This document shows positions 40,345-49,029 of a stretch of DNA of 64,000 nucleotides, in pieces. The stretch comes from an uncultured Opitutia bacterium (GTDB taxonomy: Bacteria > Verrucomicrobiota > Verrucomicrobiia > Opitutales > Opitutaceae), in contig CAIONS010000009.1 of NCBI GenBank assembly GCA_903859715.1, forward strand, positions 1 through 64,000, read 5' to 3'. Made by a program: the position numbers and the translations under genes. Each line of letters begins with the position of its first letter. The first letter of the stretch is position 1. Below the pieces are notes generated by a model. It made no database searches. It was not told where the DNA came from and worked only from the letters and a program-made list of their open reading frames with translations.

Positions 40345-41991
40345 ATGAAACGTTTTATCCTGATCCTTGCCCTGATCCTGCCGGTCGCAGTCAGCAGTCG
40401 TGCGGCCGAGCCCACGGTAATGCCGCCGGCCCACGAGGCGTATGTGATGCACTTCGACGGAGACTGGCGCGTGGCGGGTGGCCTGCCGGAGAAGGCGCTG
40501 CTCATCAGCTTGCAGGGCCTCGCGAACCGCGCCGCGCCGCAGTTCTATGTGATTCACCCGAAGGATTTCCAGTGGGAGATCACGCTGCCGCTCTATGAGT
40601 ACTATGAGCACAAGTATGGCGTGCATTTCACCGAGCTGAAAACGGCGAATGCCGCACTCACGCAGTTCAAATCCGCGGTGAAGGGCTATGTGGTGTGGGA
40701 CAAGACCGTGACCACCTCGCTCAACGTCGCCTTTACCATTGCAGGTCTCGAGGATGCGGTAGTGGTGACCGCGGACCTGATCCCGCTGGTCGAGCAGTAT
40801 GGGCTCAAGCCGATCGACGATCTTCGCGGCCGGTATACGGGCCAGACCGACGCCCAAATCTACCAAGACGCGGTGAACCGCTACTGGGCGCGCTGCAACA
40901 AGGACGCTGTCATGATGATGGGCGGTCCGCGCGGACCGGTCATGGTGCCCGGCATGGCCGACTGGGGGGTGCGCGAGAAGATGTTCTTCCACGACCTGGC
41001 GGCCAATCCCGAGATCCCGGCCGAGCTCGCACTCGAAAAGCGCCTGCTGTCCGAGCTGAATCCCGGTGCGACCATCTTCGGCTGGCATCCCTACGGCAAG
41101 GACACGGAGGAGATGCACACGACGTTGATCTCCAGCCACGGCCTCAAGATGGAAGGCCTGCACAACCTCCCGAACCTGAGCTTCAACTGCCAGTTCACGT
41201 TCACCCCCGGTTTCAAGTTCACGAACCATGCGCACGTGGCGCTCGACGCAAAGCTGGAGGCCCAGGACAAGATCTACCTTTCGTTCGTGCAGTCGGACAG
41301 CATCGGCATCGGCGTCTGGACGAAGCCGGGCCGCGGACAGCTGCCGTTTGCCTGGCAGGTCACGATGAATTGGACGAAGTTCTCGCCGGCCGCGCTGGAA
41401 TATTTTCACGAAAGCGCCACGCCGAACGACTACTTTATCGGCGGCCTGTCCGGCCCGGGCTACATGTACCCGAACCACATCCCGGCGGACAAATTCCCGC
41501 TGCTGATGAAGCAGGCCAACGAACTCATGAGCATGCTCGACGAGCATGTGCTGGAGATCATGGACAACTCCGCCGCCGACGGAAACCTGGGCAACGCCGA
41601 CCTGACGAAGGAGACGGTGGACCGGTACTACAAAGCGTTCCCGAGCGTGATCGGTTTCATCAACGGCTACGGCCCGGCGCGTACGCGCGACCTGCGCGGC
41701 ACGCAGCCGCTGATTTCCTACGATTACTACATCGACCCGCGCCGGCCGCGCGAGGAAGTGGCCGCAGACCTCGAGGAGCTCATCGCGCTGAACACCAAGC
41801 GGCCCTATTTCCTGCTGGTGCACGTGCGCGAGTCGAACGACGTCAACAGCCTGATCACGATTGTGAAGCAGCTCACGGGACCGACGGAAGTCGTGCCGCT
41901 CGATGTCTTCCTGAAGCTCGCGGCGAGCAAGCAGACTTACACGACGCGCTACCAGGACCCGGCGGACCCGAAGCATTTCAAGGGCTTCTGA
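40345..41991 (+). CDS. secreted GxGYxYP-domain protein (putative glycoside hydrolase)
   Basis: 548 residues with a signal peptide (KRFILILALILPVAVSSRAA). The defining GxGYxYP motif is GLSGPGYMYPNHIP around residues 369-382. The N-terminal part (EKALLISLQGLANRAAPQFYVIHPKD) matches the N-terminal domain that accompanies it. Families named for this motif are suspected carbohydrate-active enzymes found in Bacteroidota and Verrucomicrobiota, without a proven reaction that I know of. Located outside the cytoplasm. Co-transcribed with the preceding small secreted protein (4-bp gap). Followed by two copies of the palindromic element. Confidence 0.85.
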   Translation: MKRFILILALILPVAVSSRAAEPTVMPPAHEAYVMHFDGDWRVAGGLPEKALLISLQGLANRAAPQFYVIHPKDFQWEITLPLYEYYEHKYGVHFTELKTANAALTQFKSAVKGYVVWDKTVTTSLNVAFTIAGLEDAVVVTADLIPLVEQYGLKPIDDLRGRYTGQTDAQIYQDAVNRYWARCNKDAVMMMGGPRGPVMVPGMADWGVREKMFFHDLAANPEIPAELALEKRLLSELNPGATIFGWHPYGKDTEEMHTTLISSHGLKMEGLHNLPNLSFNCQFTFTPGFKFTNHAHVALDAKLEAQDKIYLSFVQSDSIGIGVWTKPGRGQLPFAWQVTMNWTKFSPAALEYFHESATPNDYFIGGLSGPGYMYPNHIPADKFPLLMKQANELMSMLDEHVLEIMDNSAADGNLGNADLTKETVDRYYKAFPSVIGFINGYGPARTRDLRGTQPLISYDYYIDPRRPREEVAADLEELIALNTKRPYFLLVHVRESNDVNSLITIVKQLTGPTEVVPLDVFLKLAASKQTYTTRYQDPADPKHFKGF

Positions 41992-42038
41992 GCGCAACGC
42001 GCGCGTTCCAAGGGGCGGATCGCTGATTTCGCGTTCTC

Positions 42039-42067
42039 GTCAATGTCACGTAATACGTGACATTGAC
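42039..42067. repeat. palindromic element, variant copy (GTCAATGTCACG...CGTGACATTGAC)
   Basis: Perfect 12-bp arms around a TAATA spacer. It shares the TGTCAC/GTGACA centre and 5-nt A/T spacer with the copies at 36833 and 58525 but differs in the outer bases. 48 bp past the GxGYxYP stop. Confidence 0.85.
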
Positions 42068-42105
42068 GCAGGCGTCGCGAATGGACGTTGATAGCGGGCT
42101 GAGTG

Positions 42106-42134
42106 AGTTTGCCATCTATTAGGTGACAAACTTA
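42106..42134. repeat. palindromic element, degenerate copy
   Basis: Right half GGTGACAAACTTA (42122-42134) is identical to copy 1 at 36851; the left half AGTTTGCCATC carries substitutions; the spacer is TATTA. It lies 30 bp before the SpoU methylase start. Confidence 0.8.
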
Positions 42135-42163
42135 GGCGACGGTGCTGTCGGTCCCGGCGGACT

Positions 42164-43192
42164 ATGGGGCTGCGCGCTTTTGTTTGGTTTTGGGCGATGA
42201 GTGCTCCAGCGTGCGGCATGGCCTCTTTTTCCAAGCCTGGTCCAGGCTCCCGTCCGGTGCAGCGTCCGCCTGAAACCGCGGGTGAATTCATTGCGCCGTC
42301 CGGCGGCATGCGGATGCGCGGCGCCTCGGACCTGCCGGGCGGAAAGCCCGCGGGGGTGACGCCGGTACGGGTGGAGACTGCGGTGGGCGCCGAGCTGGCG
42401 GGGTCACGCAGCGGGCCGGCACGCCATGATGAACTGAAGCTCTGCGGCCTGGCGGCGGTGCGGGCGCGCTTTGCGCGGGATCCGGCCTCGATCAAGCGGC
42501 TCTTTTTCGACAAGGAGACGGGCCAGCGGGTCGGCATCATCTGCAAGGTGCTCGCCAAGGAGAAGAAGATCTACCGGCAAGTGGAGCCGGACGAGCTGGA
42601 GAAAATCTCGGGCTCGATTCATCACGGCGGCATCGTCGCCGTGGTTTATGCCCCGCCGTTGCGGACGCCGACCGGCGAGGACCTGCGGGCGTGGGCGAAG
42701 CGCGGCGAGCCGCTGCTGGTGCTCGATCGCATCGGCAACGCGCACAATCTCGGAGCAGTGGCACGCACGGCGGCGTTCTTTGGCGTGCCGCGACTGGTGA
42801 TTCCCGATGATGCCGCGGCGGCCCGGCCCAACGACGCCGCGTACCGCGTGGCCGAGGGCGGGTTTGAGCATCTCGAAGTATGGCGAGTGCCAAGTCTGGT
42901 GGCGTTTGCCAAGGAACTCACCGCGGTGGGTTATGAAGTGGTCGGCGCGGCGACGCGTGGCGGCCGACTGGGGGCCAAGCGGGGTGAGGGCACTCCGCCC
43001 ACATCGGAATCCGGGAAAGCGACCGCCAAACCGGTCGCGCTGGTGCTGGGCAACGAAGAGCAGGGGCTCGCGGCGGATGTGACCGCGGCCTGCACGCGGC
43101 TGGTAACGATTCCCGGCAGCGGGAAGGTCGAGTCGTTGAACGTCTCGGTCGCCGCGGCGGTGCTGATGTGGGAGCTGCAGGCGAAACATTAA
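42164..43192 (+). CDS. SpoU/TrmH-family RNA 2'-O-methyltransferase (RlmB-like)
   Basis: 342 residues from the ATG at 42164; ATGs at 42197 and 42218 are also possible because the first 80 residues are low in family similarity. The N-terminal substrate-binding (L30e-like) part begins KLCGLAAVRARFARDP. The SPOUT knot domain has motif 1 VLDRIGNAHNLGAVARTAAFFGV, motif 2 ALVLGNEEQGLAADV and motif 3 IPGSGKVESLNVSVAAAVLMWE. Members methylate rRNA (G2251 for RlmB) or tRNA. The exact target is uncertain. It converges on the methyltransferase gene at 43221 across a hairpin. Confidence 0.88.
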   Translation: MGLRAFVWFWAMSAPACGMASFSKPGPGSRPVQRPPETAGEFIAPSGGMRMRGASDLPGGKPAGVTPVRVETAVGAELAGSRSGPARHDELKLCGLAAVRARFARDPASIKRLFFDKETGQRVGIICKVLAKEKKIYRQVEPDELEKISGSIHHGGIVAVVYAPPLRTPTGEDLRAWAKRGEPLLVLDRIGNAHNLGAVARTAAFFGVPRLVIPDDAAAARPNDAAYRVAEGGFEHLEVWRVPSLVAFAKELTAVGYEVVGAATRGGRLGAKRGEGTPPTSESGKATAKPVALVLGNEEQGLAADVTAACTRLVTIPGSGKVESLNVSVAAAVLMWELQAKH

Positions 43193-43199
43193 AGCCGCC

Positions 43200-43224
43200 G
43201 GCGGGGTCGGCGACCCCGCCCTAC
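43200..43224. repeat. hairpin between convergent genes, GTAGGGCGGGGTC type
   Basis: GGCGGGGTC/GACCCCGCC around GGC, flanked by CTAC (GTAG on the minus strand). It fills the 28-bp gap between two convergent stops and could act as a bidirectional terminator. Same design as 39608-39631. Confidence 0.75.
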
Positions 43225-43988
43225 ATGGCATTGCCCAGCAGTGGCTCGAAGTAGCCGGCTTTTTTGTAGAGGATGATTACGTCCTGGATGCCCCAGGCCT
43301 GCTCCAGGTAGGCGCGCACAATCACGCCGGGATAACGCTGGAGGACGCGGCCGATGAATTCGGGGGACGTGACGGCCACGCCATATTTCTTGGCGGGATC
43401 CTCGAAGTAGGGCTCGAAGGCGTGGCCATGGGCCTGGAAGTTTTTCAGGAGCGAGGGCTTGTCGATGTTCTCGGCAATGTTGTCCTGCCCGCGCGCGAGC
43501 AGCGAGGTGTAGAAGCGGCCCTGCGTGGAGAACATGATGACCCCACATTCGCGCGTCCAGCGGATGAGGCAGTCGAGGGCCGTCAGCCAGTCATCGGGCC
43601 GGAGGTGCGTAAGCAGCGAACCGCACCACACGAGGTCGAACTGCGCGGCAAAAGGCAGGGCGCGCAAGTCCGGCTGTGAATACACGCCGGTCGCCCGGAA
43701 CTCGTCGCGGCAGAAATCCACGGCGTCGCGGTCGAGATCACAGGCGGTGATGCGGGCATAGTCATAATGCGCCCGCAGCCAGCGCAGCACGCGACCATGG
43801 CCGCAGGGCAGGTCGAGGATGTCGGGATAGTGGGGTTTGTCGCAGAGCTGGGCGGAAAAATTGACCAGCTCCAGCGCCCGCCGTCCAAGATCGAAATACT
43901 GCTCCTCCTGGCCCGGCCACACCATGGTATCCCGGGGAGAAACGACCCGGTTGGGATGCAGGTGGGTGAAATCACAGAGGGGGTTCAT
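43221..43988 (-). CDS. class I SAM-dependent methyltransferase
   Basis: 255 residues. The SAM-binding core is visible: ILDLPCGHGRVLRWLRA (motif I, with Pro-Cys in place of the usual Gly), ITACDLDRDAVDFC (motif II) and FDLVWCGSLLTHL (motif IV). The target is unknown; the C-terminal segment (GVAVTSPEFIGRVLQRYPGV, ending VIILYKKAG) resembles sugar/small-molecule methyltransferases. Faces the SpoU gene convergently and is separated from the small membrane protein gene by 57 bp on the same strand. Confidence 0.82.
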   Translation of the reverse strand: MNPLCDFTHLHPNRVVSPRDTMVWPGQEEQYFDLGRRALELVNFSAQLCDKPHYPDILDLPCGHGRVLRWLRAHYDYARITACDLDRDAVDFCRDEFRATGVYSQPDLRALPFAAQFDLVWCGSLLTHLRPDDWLTALDCLIRWTRECGVIMFSTQGRFYTSLLARGQDNIAENIDKPSLLKNFQAHGHAFEPYFEDPAKKYGVAVTSPEFIGRVLQRYPGVIVRAYLEQAWGIQDVIILYKKAGYFEPLLGNAM

Positions 43989-44045
43989 CGCGGTTCTTCA
44001 ACAAGGCAACGGGCAGGCGCGCGGCAAGGCGCAACCGTGGATCCG

Positions 44046-44510
44046 TCAATAATCGTCCATCACGAACCGCATGATCCAAGTGAGGCAGACGCTGTAGCAG
44101 ATGATGCCGGCACTGCAGAAGAGCGTACCGACGCTGGTCAAGCCGAGGTGCAGGACAGGGACGAGGAGGGCGAAGAGGGCATCGCCAAGGATCAGGAGAG
44201 TCCAGTACTCGCGATTGCGGCGCGACATGCGCTTCTCCTTCAAAACGAGGTCATTGAAGCCCGCCTTATTGGCGTGATCGAGGTTGGCGCGGAGAATGGC
44301 GTGGACGTCGTTCAAGGCCGGCGGCGGTGGCGGGAAGAGCGGCTCGGCGCTGGCGGCATTGGCCTGCTGGTAAAGATCACGCAGGTCGATCGATCCGGTA
44401 TCGCCCGGCTCGCCCAGCGGACGGTTGGTGCGCTCGAATTCAGCCGGCTTGAACTGGAAGGTTCGCGGCGGTGGCTCCGGTTCGGTCGGATCGGCGGGAG
44501 CGTCGCTCAT
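44046..44510 (-). CDS. small membrane protein, unrecognised
   Basis: 154 residues. A Pro-rich N-terminal tail (TEPEPPPRTFQFKPAEFE) and a predicted helical cytoplasmic region with NREYW precede two hydrophobic helices (about 105-126 and 128-147: LLILGDALFALLVPVLHLGL and TLFCSAGIICYSVCLTWIM). Conserved-looking but not identified. Upstream of the methyltransferase gene on the same strand and divergent from the gene at 44700; the 189-bp divergent space shows no clear motif. Confidence 0.65.
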   Translation of the reverse strand: MSDAPADPTEPEPPPRTFQFKPAEFERTNRPLGEPGDTGSIDLRDLYQQANAASAEPLFPPPPPALNDVHAILRANLDHANKAGFNDLVLKEKRMSRRNREYWTLLILGDALFALLVPVLHLGLTSVGTLFCSAGIICYSVCLTWIMRFVMDDY

Positions 44511-44699
44511 GCCGGAAGCGAATGCGGAAACCGCGGCGAGGCCAAGTGGTAAAGGACGGGGAAGGGCCCGGTCCCCTCGAAAAGGAAACCTTACTCGGCC
44601 GGCATCGCAGTCTTCTCATTGCAGCGGCCGTCCGTTTTAAACTTCTCCAGCGAACCCGGACGGGACATTAATGTCGCAACAAGGACCACCCCAATCCCC

Positions 44700-46103
44700 A
44701 TGGTTTCCCGCTCGCCGCTTCCTGAGAATTCCGCGGCCCAGTTTGACTGGCCGCTGGCGTATGACGCCGAGCAGCTGCTGGGGCGGATGATCGAGGCATT
44801 TTTGAGGCATAACGGCTTTGCCCGCGATCTGGCCGCGCGGATGCGTGATGAGACCGGCACCGACTTTTATGAATGGGTCGACCACCTCGTACTCGCGCCC
44901 GAGCATGCGGCGGAACTGCGCGCGGCCGGCTTGGTGGAGGAAACGGCTGCGGCGCCCGCGGGCGTGACGGTCCTGCACCATCCGAAGGCGATGATGCCGC
45001 GGGTACTGCTGCGCGCCGGCGGCAGCCATGATGGAGTGCCGACGGTGCTGGCTGTGCGGCCGGAGTCATTGCCGGATTTTCTCGCGCATCATGACTTGGC
45101 CTCGGTGATCGAGGGCGAGTTCGGCGCCCGCGTGCGCCGGGCGCGGGTGGCGGAAGAAAACGGCACGCGATTGGAGGCGATTGAGCGGCTGGGCTGGCGG
45201 GGCTTGGTTACGGACGGACCGGCGCCCGGTTTCGCTGCCGCCGTGGTGAAGGCGCGCGAGCTGTGGCACACGCGCAAGCGCCACTTTGCGGATGACGCCG
45301 ACGGGGTGAAGCACGCCTTCGTGGTGTTGGACCAGGTCCTGGCCTTGGTGCCGCGCGACGTGGCCTGTGAGCTGTTTTTCGCCGAGGAGCGGGTTTACTG
45401 GGAATTCCGCAACCGCGCCGGGCGCGTGCAAAAGCGCCGGCAGGACACGCTCGGGTTGGGCTGGGGCAATCACGATCATCATACGTTCCGCTGTTCCCGG
45501 CGGCTGTTTCCCGACCTGATCGAGTTTCTTGCGCGGCTCGGGCTGGAAAAACGCGAGCGTTACTATGCCGGCGAGGAGGCGGGCTGGGGCGCGCAAATCA
45601 TGGAAGCGCCGGCGGTCGGCATCGTGGTCTTTGCCGACGTGGACCTGAAGCCTGGCGAAATCGACATCGACTTCGCGAAGCAACGGCTGCCGGAGCTGCC
45701 CGCGCTGCACACGGTCGGACTCTGGTGCGCGCTGCATGGCGACAGTTTTCTCCAGGCGGGCATGCACCACTTGGAGGCGCGGTTTGATTTTGCGCGGCTG
45801 CGCGACCAGCTGGGTGCCGAAGGGGTGGTAACCATGAAACCGTTTTCGGATTTTGCGTTCCTCAAGCAGGCCTTCACGGAGGGTGAGCGCTGGCAGGTGC
45901 GGCCCGAACGGATTGCGGTCTTGCTTCGGCACGGGCTCATCACTCCGGCCCAGGCCCAGGGCTTCGCGAAGGACGGGGCGATCGGCAGTCATCTGGAGAA
46001 CCTTCAGCGCAAGGGCGGCTTCAAGGGCTTCAACCAGAAGGCGGTCAGTGCGATCATCGCCGCGACCGACCCGCGCACGATTCAGGCCCGGCACTCGGCC
46101 TAA
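44700..46103 (+). CDS. uncharacterised protein of a lysine-degradation cluster, possible VOC-fold enzyme
   Basis: 467 residues from the ATG at 44700, no signal or membrane segment. I do not recognise the family with confidence. Two segments, WVDHLVLAPEHAAELRAAG (59-77) and NHDHHTFRCSRRLFPDLIEF (257-276), begin with a potential metal-binding His and look like starts of vicinal-oxygen-chelate (VOC) modules; FADVDL near 312 could supply an acidic ligand. It ends 18 bp before the saccharopine dehydrogenase gene, with an aminoadipate-semialdehyde dehydrogenase gene further on. The length equals that of HglS-type 2-oxoadipate dioxygenase/decarboxylase (DUF1338, VOC-fold), which acts at the next step, but direct motif identity was not established. 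Role is inference. Confidence 0.5.
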   Translation: MVSRSPLPENSAAQFDWPLAYDAEQLLGRMIEAFLRHNGFARDLAARMRDETGTDFYEWVDHLVLAPEHAAELRAAGLVEETAAAPAGVTVLHHPKAMMPRVLLRAGGSHDGVPTVLAVRPESLPDFLAHHDLASVIEGEFGARVRRARVAEENGTRLEAIERLGWRGLVTDGPAPGFAAAVVKARELWHTRKRHFADDADGVKHAFVVLDQVLALVPRDVACELFFAEERVYWEFRNRAGRVQKRRQDTLGLGWGNHDHHTFRCSRRLFPDLIEFLARLGLEKRERYYAGEEAGWGAQIMEAPAVGIVVFADVDLKPGEIDIDFAKQRLPELPALHTVGLWCALHGDSFLQAGMHHLEARFDFARLRDQLGAEGVVTMKPFSDFAFLKQAFTEGERWQVRPERIAVLLRHGLITPAQAQGFAKDGAIGSHLENLQRKGGFKGFNQKAVSAIIAATDPRTIQARHSA

Positions 46104-46121
46104 CCTGCAATCTCTCCCGTC

Positions 46122-47198
46122 ATGAAAATCGGAATCATCGGCGCGGGCAAAGTCGGCGCCACCATTGCGACGCTTCTGGAGTCCTGCCGGTTCTGCAAGA
46201 GCGTCACCCTCGCGGATTCGCGGACGGATGTGGACTTGCGCGGGCTGAAAAAATCCAAGCTGAAACAGGTCGATGTCACCCGGCGCCCGCAGCTAGAGGC
46301 GTTCGTGCGAGGCGTCGACGCCATCGTGAGTGCCGCGCCCTATTTCCTGAACAAGCCGGTGGCGGAATCGTGCGCGAAGGCGGAGGTTTCCTACTTCGAC
46401 CTGACGGAGGACGTGGACACGACGAATTTCGTGCGGAAGCTCGCCGGCCGGAAGGGCCGGGCGACGTTCATGCCGCAGTGCGGCCTGGCGCCGGGTGCCA
46501 TCAACATCGTCGGTGGTTCGCTGGCGTCATCGCTGGCCTTTGTCCGCCACTGCGAGATGCGCGTTGGCGCCCTGCCGCTCAACGCGAGCAATCAGATGAA
46601 GTATTACCTCAGCTGGAGCACGGCCGGGCTCATCAACGAGTACTGCCAGGTCGGCGAGGCACTCCATGCAGGTCGGCGCGTGACGACCATGCCGCTGGAC
46701 GGTGTGGAGCGCATCACCATCGACGGCACGGAGTACGAGGCGTTCAACACCTCCGGCGGCGTGGCGACGATGTGCGAGACGTTCGAGGGCAAGGTGCAGG
46801 AGCTGAACTACAAGACCATGCGTTATCCCGGGCATCGTGACCTGATGAAGTTTCTCCTGCAGGACCTGAATCTCGCGCCGCGTCAGGATCTCGTCACCCA
46901 GATCTTCGACCAGGAGGTGCCGCTGACCGAGTCGGACGTCGTGGTCTTTTATGTCAGCGTGGTGGGCAATGAACCGGGCGGCAGCCTCAAGCAGCGCAGC
47001 TTCATCAAGAAGATGCACGGCGGCACGGTCCACGGCCGCAAGCTCAACGCCATCCAGCTCACCACGGCGGCCGGTGTCACCGGCGTGCTGGAACTTTTCG
47101 CCCGGGGCAAACTGGGCCCGGGCTTCGTCAAGCAGGAGTCCGTCTCGCTGAAGGATTTTCTGGCGACGCAATGGGGAGGAAAGATCTACGGCGGCTGA
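46122..47198 (+). CDS. saccharopine dehydrogenase family protein (LYS9-like)
   Basis: 358 residues. Rossmann start MKIGIIGAGKVGATIATLLES, then VDAIVSAAPYFLNKPVAESCAKAEVSYFDLTEDV, FMPQCGLAPGAINIVGGSLA and a C-terminal catalytic domain. These match saccharopine dehydrogenases, which form L-2-aminoadipate 6-semialdehyde and glutamate from saccharopine. Shorter than yeast Lys9 but typical of bacterial members. Followed after 203 bp by the aminoadipate-semialdehyde dehydrogenase gene on the same strand, so a catabolic role in lysine degradation is more likely than biosynthesis. Confidence 0.88.
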   Translation: MKIGIIGAGKVGATIATLLESCRFCKSVTLADSRTDVDLRGLKKSKLKQVDVTRRPQLEAFVRGVDAIVSAAPYFLNKPVAESCAKAEVSYFDLTEDVDTTNFVRKLAGRKGRATFMPQCGLAPGAINIVGGSLASSLAFVRHCEMRVGALPLNASNQMKYYLSWSTAGLINEYCQVGEALHAGRRVTTMPLDGVERITIDGTEYEAFNTSGGVATMCETFEGKVQELNYKTMRYPGHRDLMKFLLQDLNLAPRQDLVTQIFDQEVPLTESDVVVFYVSVVGNEPGGSLKQRSFIKKMHGGTVHGRKLNAIQLTTAAGVTGVLELFARGKLGPGFVKQESVSLKDFLATQWGGKIYGG

Positions 47199-47204
47199 AA
47201 ACCC

Positions 47205-47386
47205 GAAGGTTGAAGTTCGAAATCCGAAGGAAGCAGCAACTCAAAACGACCGGACCCTTTTCAATTCGCGTCTATTGTGTAGGGTGAGCGACCAAGCGGT
47301 CACAGGATTCCAAGAAAGCCACCAGACTTTGATGCCTTTTCCTGATCAGCATTAGAAATTCCTTCGGATTTCGAACTTCAACCTTC
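47205..47386. repeat. intergenic inverted repeat, GAAGGTTGAAGTTCGAAATCC family
   Basis: Perfect 28-bp arms at 47205-47232 and 47359-47386 enclose 126 bp of non-coding DNA. The arm begins GAAGGTTGAAGTTCGAAAT. Read into RNA, this would make a long stable hairpin between two co-oriented genes of the lysine cluster. Member of the family listed at 32284. Confidence 0.9.
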
Positions 47387-47401
47387 GAACTTTTTCCCTC
47401 C

Positions 47402-48949
47402 ATGAGCACGAACGTCAAAAAAACCGCCGCCGAAATTTTCCCCCGCCTGGGCCTGAAGGTTCACAATCGCGGCGTCTTTGCCGGCGAGTGGTTTGGGTCG
47501 GGCACACCGATCGAGAAATATTCGCCGATTGACGGCAGTGTCATCGGCTATGTGGCGACGGCGACGCATGCGGACTACGACCGCGCCGTCGGGGCGGCGC
47601 AGCGGGCCTTTCTCACCTGGCGCGAAGTCCCGGGACCGAAGCGCGGCGAAGTGGTGCGCAAACTCGGAGAAGCCCTGCGGACGCATAAGCGCGACCTCGC
47701 CCAGTTGGTCACTCTGGAGACCGGCAAGATCCTGGCCGAGGGCGAGGGTGAGGTGCAGGAGATGATCGACATCTGTGATTTCGCGGTCGGGTTGTCGCGC
47801 CAGCTGTACGGCCTGACCATCGCCACGGAGCGCCCGGGTCACCGGATGATGGAGCAGTGGCATCCGCTGGGGGTGGTGGGCATCATCTCGGCCTTCAACT
47901 TTCCCGTCGCCGTCTGGTCATGGAACAGCGCCCTGGCGGCGGTGTGCGGGGATGCAACGCTCTGGAAACCCTCGGAAAAGACCCCGCTCACCGCCGTGGC
48001 CTGCGTGAAGATCGCGGAACGCGTCTGCCGCGAATGCGGCGTGGATCCCGCGATTTTCTCCCTCGTGTCCGGCGACGCGGCCAATGTCGGTGAACTGCTC
48101 GCCGCGGACCACCGGTTGCCGCTGGTCTCGGCGACGGGCTCGACGCGGATGGGGCGGCGGGTGGGCGAGGTGGTGGCGAAACGCTTTGGGCGCTCGCTGC
48201 TGGAGCTGGGCGGCAACAACGCGATCATCGTCACGCACTCGGCCGACCTGAAGCTGGCCGTGCGCGGCATCCTGTTTGGCGCCGTGGGCACGGCCGGCCA
48301 GCGGTGCACGAGCACGCGCCGGATCATCGTGCATGAGTCGGTGGAAACGAAACTGCTCAAGGCGCTGCTGGAAGGTTACAAGCAGGTGCGCATCGGCAAT
48401 CCGCTGGAGGCGGACACATTGATGGGGCCGTTGATTGATTTTGCGGCGGTGGAGAATTTCACGAACACCATCACGGCGGCGAAGCAGCACGGCGGCCGGG
48501 TGCTCTGCGGCGGCAAGCGGCTGACGGGCGCGGCCTATGCCAGCGGGCTCTATGTGACGCCGTGCATCATCGAGGCGGAGAATGCCTGGAGCGTGGTGCA
48601 GCACGAGACATTCGCCCCGATCCTATACGTGATGAGCTATCACACGCTGGACGAGGCGATCGCGCTGCAGAACGGCGTGCCGCAGGGCCTGAGCTCGGCG
48701 ATCTTCACGAATGACCTGCGCGAGGCGGAGACCTTTCTTGCTGCCCGTGGCAGCGATTGTGGCATTGCCAATGTTAATCTCGGCACCAGCGGGGCGGAGA
48801 TCGGCGGCGCCTTTGGCGGCGAGAAGGAAACCGGCGGCGGCCGCGAAAGCGGCAGTGATGCCTGGAAAGCCTACATGCGCCGGCAGACCGCCACCGTGAA
48901 CTACTCGAAGGACCTTCCGCTCGCGCAGGGGATCAAATTTGGCGGCTGA
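47402..48949 (+). CDS. aminoadipate-semialdehyde dehydrogenase (ALDH7/antiquitin type)
   Basis: 515 residues. Aldehyde dehydrogenase fold: FNFPVAVWSWNSALAAVCGD, catalytic Glu in RSLLELGGNNA (E268) and nucleophile Cys in VGTAGQRCTSTRR (C302). The ending VNLGTSGAEIGGAFGGEKETGGG and KAYMRRQTATVNYSKDLPLAQGIKF is characteristic of ALDH7A1/AmaB, the NAD-dependent enzyme that oxidises alpha-aminoadipate 6-semialdehyde (piperideine-6-carboxylate) to 2-aminoadipate. Together with the saccharopine dehydrogenase gene it makes a two-step lysine-catabolic module. Cytoplasmic. Confidence 0.93.
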   Translation: MSTNVKKTAAEIFPRLGLKVHNRGVFAGEWFGSGTPIEKYSPIDGSVIGYVATATHADYDRAVGAAQRAFLTWREVPGPKRGEVVRKLGEALRTHKRDLAQLVTLETGKILAEGEGEVQEMIDICDFAVGLSRQLYGLTIATERPGHRMMEQWHPLGVVGIISAFNFPVAVWSWNSALAAVCGDATLWKPSEKTPLTAVACVKIAERVCRECGVDPAIFSLVSGDAANVGELLAADHRLPLVSATGSTRMGRRVGEVVAKRFGRSLLELGGNNAIIVTHSADLKLAVRGILFGAVGTAGQRCTSTRRIIVHESVETKLLKALLEGYKQVRIGNPLEADTLMGPLIDFAAVENFTNTITAAKQHGGRVLCGGKRLTGAAYASGLYVTPCIIEAENAWSVVQHETFAPILYVMSYHTLDEAIALQNGVPQGLSSAIFTNDLREAETFLAARGSDCGIANVNLGTSGAEIGGAFGGEKETGGGRESGSDAWKAYMRRQTATVNYSKDLPLAQGIKFGG

Positions 48950-49029
48950 GGCGGCGCCGGCCCGGCTGAAGCCGGTGGATGACACGACTTCTGATTGTGC
49001 CAGTCCGGGTAAATTCACAGGGTGACGGC

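Noticed and set aside
44511-44699. tRNA or structured RNA in the divergent gap
   Set aside because: No cloverleaf, conserved TPsiC arm or known riboswitch core could be traced.
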